DNA of 38,433 bases from JAAYKS01 sp964479435 (GTDB lineage: Bacteria; Bacillota; Clostridia; Saccharofermentanales; UBA5734), in contig CAYZME010000007.1 in assembly GCA_964479435.1 (NCBI GenBank), forward strand, positions 1 to 38,433. Direction: 5' to 3'. Positions 32,546-38,433 of the stretch are shown piece by piece; the first letter of the stretch is position 1; every line of letters starts with the position of its first letter. The notes below the pieces were generated by a model. The model saw only the letters and a program-made list of their open reading frames with translations. It had not been told where the DNA came from and made no database searches. Both the position numbers and the translations under genes were made by a program.

Positions 32546-34015
32546 ATGCATACGCGCAAACTGCCCACGGTGGAATTCAAGCCTGGGCTTCGAGTTTTTC
32601 TCGTCGGTATCGGCGGTTCCAGCATGGCGGGTCTGGCTGAAATCAGCCAGTCGTTGGCCCTGATCGTCGCCGGTTCCGACCGCCACGCCAACTTGCGGAC
32701 GCGCCGGCTGACGGCCCAAGGGGTACAGGTTTACGATCATCACGACGGGGCGTGGGTCGACGCCTTTCGCCCTGACCTCTTGGTGCATTCCGCGGCCGTC
32801 CACCCCGACAACCCGGAGTGGGCGCGGGCGCGCGAGCTGGGCATCCCTGTGGTGGATCGGGCGGTATTCCTCGGCTGGATCAATCGTTTGTATCCCCGCG
32901 TGATCAACATCGCCGGCACCCACGGCAAAACGACAACCACCGCCATGTGCGCCGCGATTCTGGTGCAAGCCGGCGTCGATCCGACCGTCCACCTGGGGGC
33001 GGATCTGGCCGCGTTCGGATCGAGTGTACGCCTGGGGAAACCCGGCGGCGTGATGGTTTCGGAAGCGTGTGAGTATATGCGCAGCTTCTTGCAATTCTAC
33101 TCGACAACTGCGGCTGTTTTGAACATCGATTTTGACCATGTCGACTCCTACCGGGATTTGGATGAAGTCATCGCGGCTTTTGTTTCTTTTGCGCGCCTGA
33201 CCCCGCCGGACGGAAACCTGGTGGTGCCGGCCTTTGACCCGGGCGTGCAAACCCTGCTGGCGCGCCTCGCGGACGAGGAGCGCCCCGAGGTGGTAAAGGG
33301 CGGGACGACAACGCCGGCACAGCCACGCCTGGTTTCTTTTGGGATGCCCGAGGATCGGTTGCTTGGCAAGCCGCCCACCGTTGTTTGTGAGAATCTACAC
33401 TATTTGAACGGACTGCCGCGCTTTGATGTCTACATTTCGGGCGAGTTCTACGCCACCATCGCGCTCGGCATCCCCGGCGAACACAATGTGAAAAACGCGC
33501 TGGCCGCGATAGCCTGCGCGTGGCTGAATGGCGGCACACCCGCGGCGGCCGCACAAGCACTGGCCGATTATACCGGCACCGAGGGGCGTTTTGATTTTCG
33601 CGGAAAGTATCGCGGCGCGACGGTGATCAGCGACTACGCGCATCATCCGGCCGCCGCCCGCGCGACCCTCGCGGCGGCGGCGACCATCCCCCACCAACAC
33701 ATCTGGGTGGTGTTCCAACCTCTGACGTTCAGCCGGACGCGGGTCCTGTTCGACGATTTTGTGGCGGCATTGCTGCCGTGCGAGTATGTCCTGTTTGCCG
33801 AGATCTATAGCGATCGCGAAACGGAAACCAGCGGGATGAGCTCGCGCCTGCTGGCAGAGGCCATCAACGCGCGTGGCGGGCATGCGGAATTTGCCGCGGA
33901 CTTTCCCGCGATCCGCGCGCGACTCGATCAGCGGGTCGCTCCGGGGGATCTGATTCTGGTATTGGGACCCGAAGACATCCGGGAGTTCGCGAACTGGCTT
34001 GTGGCCCGCGAATAA
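32546..34015 (+). CDS. murC: UDP-N-acetylmuramate--L-alanine ligase
   Basis: A 489-residue Mur ligase that adds L-alanine to UDP-MurNAc in cytoplasmic peptidoglycan synthesis. The N-terminal Rossmann motif is VFLVGIGGSSMAGLAEI, the ATP loop is GTHGKTTTT (124-132), and later motifs are EACEYMRSFLQFY, GEHNVKNALAA and DYAHHPAAARATL. The EACEY segment and the overall pattern fit the clostridial MurC branch; Mpl is less likely. Family members are about 450-470 residues, so it is slightly long. The ATG at 32546 has AAGGAG eight bases upstream. It stands alone, convergent with ftsH. Confidence 0.92.
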   Translation: MHTRKLPTVEFKPGLRVFLVGIGGSSMAGLAEISQSLALIVAGSDRHANLRTRRLTAQGVQVYDHHDGAWVDAFRPDLLVHSAAVHPDNPEWARARELGIPVVDRAVFLGWINRLYPRVINIAGTHGKTTTTAMCAAILVQAGVDPTVHLGADLAAFGSSVRLGKPGGVMVSEACEYMRSFLQFYSTTAAVLNIDFDHVDSYRDLDEVIAAFVSFARLTPPDGNLVVPAFDPGVQTLLARLADEERPEVVKGGTTTPAQPRLVSFGMPEDRLLGKPPTVVCENLHYLNGLPRFDVYISGEFYATIALGIPGEHNVKNALAAIACAWLNGGTPAAAAQALADYTGTEGRFDFRGKYRGATVISDYAHHPAAARATLAAAATIPHQHIWVVFQPLTFSRTRVLFDDFVAALLPCEYVLFAEIYSDRETETSGMSSRLLAEAINARGGHAEFAADFPAIRARLDQRVAPGDLILVLGPEDIREFANWLVARE

Positions 34016-34044
34016 TCATATCCCGCGGGTGTGGCCCGCGAATA
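34000..34044 (+). repeat. 15-bp direct repeat spanning the murC stop
   Basis: TGTGGCCCGCGAATA occurs at 34000-34014, within the last codons of murC, and again at 34030-34044, just after the stop. The copies are 30 bases apart. Confidence 0.8.
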
Positions 34045-34076
34045 GGTGCCAGCTGCGGGCCATCGGCCACCCCCGA

Positions 34077-36020
34077 TTAGTCGGAAGGATGCCCTTCTGA
34101 TTCTTCGTGGACGGCCTCTTCGTTCTCATTCGCGACAATATGCGGCATAAGGTGCGGCGGTTGAGCAACCGCTTCCGCCACTTCTTCGCCCTCTTGGAGG
34201 CTGGCCAGGAAGATCTCTTCGAACTCGGGGCCTTCGATCTTTTCTTTCTCCAGCAAGCCCTGCGCGACCGCGTCCAGGGTGTTTCGGCGCTGGCGCAAAA
34301 TATCCAACGTCGCCGCGTAGGCGTCGTCGATGATGCGTTTGATCTCTTCGTCGATCACGCCGGCCAGACGGTCGCTGTAATTCTGGACATGCCCGTAGTC
34401 TTTGCCGAGGAAAACCTCATCCTGCCCACCAAAAACCAGATTGCCCAATTGCTCGCTCATGCCGAATTTCATGATCATGTCACGCGCAATCGCGTTGCAC
34501 TGTTGCAGATCAGAGGAGGCGCCCGTCGTCACTTCGCCAAAAACGATCTCTTCGGCGGCACGTCCCGCCAGCGAAATCATGATCGACGCGATCAGTTGCT
34601 TGCGGGTCGTGTAATACATATCCTCATGTGGCTTGTGCGCGGTATAACCGCCGGCCATCCCGGCCGGAATAATGGAAATGCGCTCCACCTTGTCGGTCTC
34701 GGACACCATCCGCAGCACCACGGCATGTCCGGCTTCATGATAGGCCGTCAAGCGCTTTTCCTTTTCGTTCATCAGGCGACTGCGCTTTTCCGGACCGATC
34801 ATCACTTTGAAAATGGATTCCGTGATGTCGGTGTAACGGATTTGCTTGTCCCCGCGCCGCGCGGCCATCAAAGCGGCCTCGTTGAGCAGATTGGCCAGAT
34901 CGGCACCGGTAAAGCCCGGCGTAGCGCGGGCGATCTCGTTGAGGTCAACGGTCGGATCGAGTGGTTTGTTGCGGGCATGGACTTCGAGGATGGCTTCACG
35001 CCCGCGGATGTCCGGGCGCATGACGGCGACACGCCGGTCAAAACGTCCGGGACGCAAGAGTGCCGGGTCGAGAATATCGGGGCGGTTGGTGGCAGCCATA
35101 ATGATCACATCCTGGTTGGGTCCAAACCCATCCATTTCAACCAGGAGCTGATTGAGCGTCTGCTCGCGCTCATCGTGGCCACCGCCCAGTCCGGCGCCAC
35201 GGTGACGGCCGACCGCGTCGATCTCGTCGATAAACACAATGGCCGGGCTGTTTTTCTTGGCGGTCTCAAACAGGTCGCGCACACGCGAAGCGCCTACGCC
35301 GACAAACATTTCGACAAAATCAGATCCACTGATCGAATAAAACGGCACACTGGCTTCGCCGGCCACGGCTTTGGCCAGCAGGGTCTTACCGGTACCCGGC
35401 GGGCCGACCAACAGAATTCCGCGCGGAATCTTGGCCCCCAAATCGGAGTATTTTTGCGGGCTTTTGAGAAAATCCACAATCTCGCGCAGTTCCTCTTTCT
35501 CTTCGTCCGCGCCCGCGACATCGCGAAATGTGACGGGATTTTTGGTCGGGTCGGACAACTTGGCGCGACTGCGCCCGAAATTGATCGCGGTCTTGCCCTC
35601 GCCGCTCTGGCGCGTATAGGTAAACCAGATAAACAAGCCGATCGAGCCGAACATCAGAACCAGGAGAACAATGTTGACCAGGAAACTGAGATCGGTCGGC
35701 TCGTTATAATCGTAGCCTTCGATCTTGCCGGCGCTGCGCGCCTGTTCCAGAGTATCCTGCAGCCTTTCCAGCCAATAAGGCGAAACGGTCTTTTCCACCG
35801 CCGTCGCGCCGTCGACCGGATTGGCAAATGTCAGCCGCAACGTATACCCATTGACGAGCACGCTGCCTTTGACATTGCCCTGCTCGATTTGTTCGATCAC
35901 CTTGGACAGTGGCAACGACTGCTTGGCGGTCAGATTGGGGACGATGGTGGCAAACGCAATCGCGACCAGCAACAGAATTATATAGAAACTAAGTCCCGAG
36001 CGGGTGGTTTTGGGCTTCAT
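34077..36020 (-). CDS. ftsH: ATP-dependent zinc metalloprotease FtsH
   Basis: A 647-residue membrane-bound AAA protease that degrades misfolded membrane and regulatory proteins. Two membrane helices (about 11-29 and 112-134) flank a small outer domain. Walker A is GPPGTGKT (206-213), Walker B is IVFIDEID (261-268), the second region of homology contains ATNRPDILDPALLRPGRFDRR, and the zinc site is HEAGH (428-432). The C-terminus is acidic. The ATG at 36020 has GAGGAG seven bases upstream and lies only four bases after the hpt stop; an upstream in-frame extension overlaps hpt and is rejected. Confidence 0.97.
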   Translation of the reverse strand: MKPKTTRSGLSFYIILLLVAIAFATIVPNLTAKQSLPLSKVIEQIEQGNVKGSVLVNGYTLRLTFANPVDGATAVEKTVSPYWLERLQDTLEQARSAGKIEGYDYNEPTDLSFLVNIVLLVLMFGSIGLFIWFTYTRQSGEGKTAINFGRSRAKLSDPTKNPVTFRDVAGADEEKEELREIVDFLKSPQKYSDLGAKIPRGILLVGPPGTGKTLLAKAVAGEASVPFYSISGSDFVEMFVGVGASRVRDLFETAKKNSPAIVFIDEIDAVGRHRGAGLGGGHDEREQTLNQLLVEMDGFGPNQDVIIMAATNRPDILDPALLRPGRFDRRVAVMRPDIRGREAILEVHARNKPLDPTVDLNEIARATPGFTGADLANLLNEAALMAARRGDKQIRYTDITESIFKVMIGPEKRSRLMNEKEKRLTAYHEAGHAVVLRMVSETDKVERISIIPAGMAGGYTAHKPHEDMYYTTRKQLIASIMISLAGRAAEEIVFGEVTTGASSDLQQCNAIARDMIMKFGMSEQLGNLVFGGQDEVFLGKDYGHVQNYSDRLAGVIDEEIKRIIDDAYAATLDILRQRRNTLDAVAQGLLEKEKIEGPEFEEIFLASLQEGEEVAEAVAQPPHLMPHIVANENEEAVHEESEGHPSD

Positions 36021-36024
36021 GCGG

Positions 36025-36561
36025 TCACTCCTCTTCGGCGTCCAGAAGTACGCGTACATCCGGTAGATTGCGGTAGAATCCGTCGAAGTCCAGCCCGTAT
36101 CCGACGATAAACGCATCGGGAACGCTGCGGCCGACATATTCAACCTCAATGGGAACCTTGCGTCGCTCGGGTTTGTCAAAAGCGGTACAAAGCGCGATGC
36201 TCGCAGGTTTACGGGTCGCCAGCAATTGCTTCAGATGATTGAGTGTCAACCCCGTATCCACAATATCCTCGACGACAATAATATGTTTGCCGGCGATATT
36301 CTGGTCGACATCCTTGAGGATGCGCACAACGCCGGTTGTTTGTGTGCCACTGCCATAACTGCTCACTGAAATAAAATCCACATCGACCGGCAGGTCGATG
36401 TTGCGCGCCAGGTCGGCCATGAATACGAACGCGCCCTTGAGTACGCCGATTAAAAAGACTTGTTTGCCGGCATAATCCCGTGTGATACGTTGACCCAAAT
36501 CGCGGCAGATTTGCGAAATTTCCTCTTGATGAATCAGGATCTCTCCCAGGATTTTTGCCAT
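36025..36561 (-). CDS. hpt: Hypoxanthine phosphoribosyltransferase
   Basis: A 178-residue purine-salvage enzyme that makes IMP or GMP from hypoxanthine or guanine and PRPP. The PRPP loop is VVEDIVDTGLT (96-106). Other family segments are LIGVLKGAFVFMADL and the C-terminal VGYGLDFDGFYRNLPDV. The ATG at 36561 has GGAGG seven bases upstream. The order tilS-hpt-ftsH is the one common in Firmicutes, and the hpt-ftsH junction is four bases. Confidence 0.96.
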   Translation of the reverse strand: MAKILGEILIHQEEISQICRDLGQRITRDYAGKQVFLIGVLKGAFVFMADLARNIDLPVDVDFISVSSYGSGTQTTGVVRILKDVDQNIAGKHIIVVEDIVDTGLTLNHLKQLLATRKPASIALCTAFDKPERRKVPIEVEYVGRSVPDAFIVGYGLDFDGFYRNLPDVRVLLDAEEE

Positions 36562-36605
36562 GGCGTTGCCTCCGACTCCGCTGTTTTGCGCATGTGTCGA
36601 CGCCC

Positions 36606-36634
36606 ATTATCCTACATTTTACGCTGGACGGCAA
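36606..36634 (-). promoter_or_regulatory. Possible promoter of hpt-ftsH inside the end of tilS
   Basis: On the minus strand TTGCCG (36634-36629) and GATAAT (36611-36606) are separated by exactly 17 bases. It overlaps the last tilS codons and lies about 45 bases before the hpt start. Confidence 0.5.
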
Positions 36635-38126
36635 CACGAATCGCAGCGGCTGCCTCGTCTGTAGGATGATAGGCCAACCAAACCAACGGCGCCTGGCCTT
36701 GTGGGTCTGCCGGCGCGGCGCGTCCCGGTTCTGTGGCCTGATAAGTGGCAGAAAACGCGATCCCCGGAATCCAGGCGACTTCTGTGCCCACGACCACCAA
36801 CGGCAACTGGTCACGCACATGCGCGGGGATCCGGCGGTCGATGAAGAAACGTTTGAGCGAGCGGCTGCCCGCGCCGCCGAGCGGCCGGATCCGGTCGCCG
36901 GGTCGCCGGGTGCGCACTTCCGCCTGCCCGAACTCCGGTCGCAGCAGCGCGGCGACCAGCGGGGGCTCCCCGTCCGCCGGGCTCGTCTGTACATCCGATC
37001 CGGTCGCGACAAAACGGCCGGCCGGGGTTTGCGTCTGCCCTGCCCACAACAGCCGGACGGGCTCCCACACCGGGGGCGCCCCCGGGTCGGGCCGGCGCGG
37101 CCCAATGCGAAGCACCCCGTCCGCGCAAACCGCCCGCATCCCGCCGGGCAGATCGGTGCTCACCCGGCGCGCCCGGCGCGGCGTAGCAAGCAACGCCAGA
37201 ACCGCGGTGATATGCTTGCGCTGCAAATTCTGATCATGGCCGACGCCTTCGGCATATAGAAAACGCACGACCCGAGAGGACAGGGCCCACGGCAACCGGC
37301 GCAGTCCGGCCGCGTCGACACCCGCGTCTTGGCGCAAGGCGGCCAGGTGTTCGCGTGCCTCCCGCTCGAGATACCAGACATCCTCCCGCACCAAATCGGC
37401 GGTTGCAGCCAAGCGGGCGGTCAGCCCCGGGGCCGTCGCCCGTTCGATACGCGGAATCAAATCGAGGCGCACGCGATTGCGCGTAAAGCCGCGGGTTTCA
37501 TTGGAGGCATCCGCGCGCCAGGCTTCGCCGACCGCTTCCAGATAGTCCAGAATGTCCTGCCGCGGCACCGCCAGCAAAGGGCGGACGACGCGGCCGTTGC
37601 GCGGCGGCATGCCGGCCAAACCCCGCAAGCCGCTGCCGCGGAACAGGTGCAGCAATACGGTCTCGGCCTGGTCCTCGCGATGGTGGGCGACAGCGATGAC
37701 GACAGGCGCGGCGCCCTCCGGTTGCCGGTCGGATTCGGCACAGCGCGCGGCTTCCATCCGCGCGGCGAGCGCTTCAAAATACCGGTAGCGCTCGCGGCGG
37801 GCGGTTGTTTCCACGCTTTCGCGCGCGGCCGCGGCCAGCGCGGCCACATCGACGCGCCGCGCATAAAAGGGCAGCGACCAGCGGGCGCACTGCGCGCGGA
37901 CAAACGCTTCGTCGGCGTCGGCTTCCGCACCGCGCAAACAATGATTGACATGAGCGACGTGTAGTGACCAGGAAAACCGCGGCGCGAGCGTCCGCATGAC
38001 ATGCAGCAGGCAGACCGAATCCGGCCCGCCCGACACGGCCACGATTACCTGTGACCCGTGGGGAATTTCCGCCGGGCCGCGCACGGCCGCCGCGACGCGG
38101 TCGGTCACCCGATCAACCGGTTTCAT
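36612..38126 (-). CDS. tilS: tRNA(Ile)-lysidine synthase
   Basis: A 504-residue enzyme that converts C34 of tRNA-Ile(CAU) to lysidine so it reads AUA. The ATP PP-loop is SGGPDS (32-37), followed by HVAHVNHCLRGAEADADE, AHHREDQAETVLLHLFRGSGLRGLAGM and the PLL/NETRGFTRNRVRLDLIP segment. The C-terminal TilS domain (RRPGDRIRPLGGAGSRSLKRFFIDRRIPAHVRD) is intact. The start ATG at 38126 lies two bases after the dnaB stop with only a weak GATGGA, suggesting translational coupling. Confidence 0.95.
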   Translation of the reverse strand: MKPVDRVTDRVAAAVRGPAEIPHGSQVIVAVSGGPDSVCLLHVMRTLAPRFSWSLHVAHVNHCLRGAEADADEAFVRAQCARWSLPFYARRVDVAALAAAARESVETTARRERYRYFEALAARMEAARCAESDRQPEGAAPVVIAVAHHREDQAETVLLHLFRGSGLRGLAGMPPRNGRVVRPLLAVPRQDILDYLEAVGEAWRADASNETRGFTRNRVRLDLIPRIERATAPGLTARLAATADLVREDVWYLEREAREHLAALRQDAGVDAAGLRRLPWALSSRVVRFLYAEGVGHDQNLQRKHITAVLALLATPRRARRVSTDLPGGMRAVCADGVLRIGPRRPDPGAPPVWEPVRLLWAGQTQTPAGRFVATGSDVQTSPADGEPPLVAALLRPEFGQAEVRTRRPGDRIRPLGGAGSRSLKRFFIDRRIPAHVRDQLPLVVVGTEVAWIPGIAFSATYQATEPGRAAPADPQGQAPLVWLAYHPTDEAAAAIRVAVQRKM

Positions 38127-38128
38127 GG

Positions 38129-38433
38129 TCAGATTCCATCGTACGGATCGGGATGCCCCTCGTTTTCCGGCAAATCAAAAAACATCGTGTACCGGCTTTG
38201 CCAGCCCATGTTGACCGTGCGAGTTTCACCCTGCCGGTTTTTGGCGATGATGACTTCCGCCACTTCGGTCTCCATGACTTCCTGCGTGCTTTCGTAATAA
38301 CTGGGCCGATGCAGAAACATGACCACGTCGGCGTCTTGTTCGATCGAACCGGAATCGCGCAGATCCGACAAAACCGGCTTTTTATCCGGCCGTTGCATAT
38401 TCGCCCGGCTCAGCTGGGAAATGGCGATCACGG
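38129..38433 (-). CDS. dnaB: Replicative DNA helicase, C-terminal part
   Basis: The last 100 or so residues of DnaB; the gene enters from the right edge. The visible part reads VIAISQLSRANMQR, then KKPVLSDLRDSGSIEQDADVV, which is the conserved DnaB motif 4 region, and ends AEVIIAKNRQGETRTV and a short acidic tail. The helicase unwinds DNA at the replication fork. It is directly followed by tilS. Confidence 0.93.
   Translation of the reverse strand, partial: VIAISQLSRANMQRPDKKPVLSDLRDSGSIEQDADVVMFLHRPSYYESTQEVMETEVAEVIIAKNRQGETRTVNMGWQSRYTMFFDLPENEGHPDPYDGI

Noticed and set aside
34000..34044. Direct repeat as an attachment site of a mobile element
   Set aside because: The copies enclose only 15 bases and no integrase or tRNA gene is nearby.
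34107..36110. 667-codon plus-strand frame opposite ftsH
   Set aside because: Antisense shadow; no ribosome site or recognisable motif, while ftsH is complete on the minus strand.
1..38433. CRISPR arrays, tRNA or rRNA genes, insertion sequences and prophage
   Set aside because: I read for regularly spaced repeats, cloverleaf sequences and transposase or integrase motifs and found none; a computed search with tRNAscan and a repeat finder would be decisive.

Overview
The window is a GC-rich chromosomal segment from what looks like an anaerobic, high-GC Firmicute of the Clostridia type, probably from a metagenome assembly because a 10-N scaffold gap lies at 1840-1849. The evidence for this placement is a valine T-box leader, strong AGGAGG ribosome sites, a DUF4364-type regulator, the TIGR03960/DUF2344/RNase G set, a flavodiiron protein with rubredoxin (O2 or NO detoxification in anaerobes) and a clostridial-style MurC. 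I find no phage, insertion sequence, CRISPR array, tRNA or rRNA. Almost every base is accounted for by housekeeping or metabolic genes; the only gene-free stretch above 300 bases (9846-10233) holds the T-box leader and its promoter.

Layout. 1-4390 (minus): a RACo-like corrinoid-activator gene with its own extended -10 promoter, then a YhfI-like metallo-hydrolase broken by the N gap, then a TPR protein that runs off the left edge. 4391-10140 (minus): valS behind a T-box, followed 25 bp later by an SDR dehydrogenase; then fba (class II aldolase) with its own promoter and a DMT-family exporter. 10234-12255: an iron-type alcohol dehydrogenase (plus) converging on a sugar-phosphate isomerase-like gene (minus). 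12418-17294 (plus): two ABC half-transporters that form a heterodimer with one degenerate ATP site, plus an MFS transporter.

17329-23915 (minus): DUF4080 B12/radical-SAM gene, pgi, TIGR03960 radical SAM, DUF2344 and a short RNase G. 24009-24611 (plus): DUF4364 regulator. 24710-28627 (minus): rplU, rpmA, obg, yhbY, rubredoxin and flavodiiron protein. L27 starts directly at its mature N-terminus and no prp protease gene lies between rplU and rpmA. 28896-30953: VOC-family protein (plus) facing a GH51 arabinofuranosidase (minus). 31010-34015: a membrane protein with a degenerate hydrolase-like outer domain, divergent from murC. 34077-38433 (minus): end of dnaB, then tilS, hpt and ftsH.

How the parts fit. 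Central carbon metabolism (pgi, fba, adh, abfA, SDR) is interleaved with translation and ribosome biogenesis (valS, rplU, rpmA, obg, yhbY, tilS, rng). Promoters that can be read fall into two groups: classical -35/-10 for valS, fba and rplU, and extended -10 (TGnTATAAT-like) with poor -35 for many of the others. No clearly new multi-gene defence or mobile system is visible. The most unusual points are the RACo-like/YhfI/TPR operon without any corrinoid enzyme, the minimal RNase G in a split and permuted clostridial cluster, the Prp-independent L27 and the hydrolase-like membrane protein beside murC.
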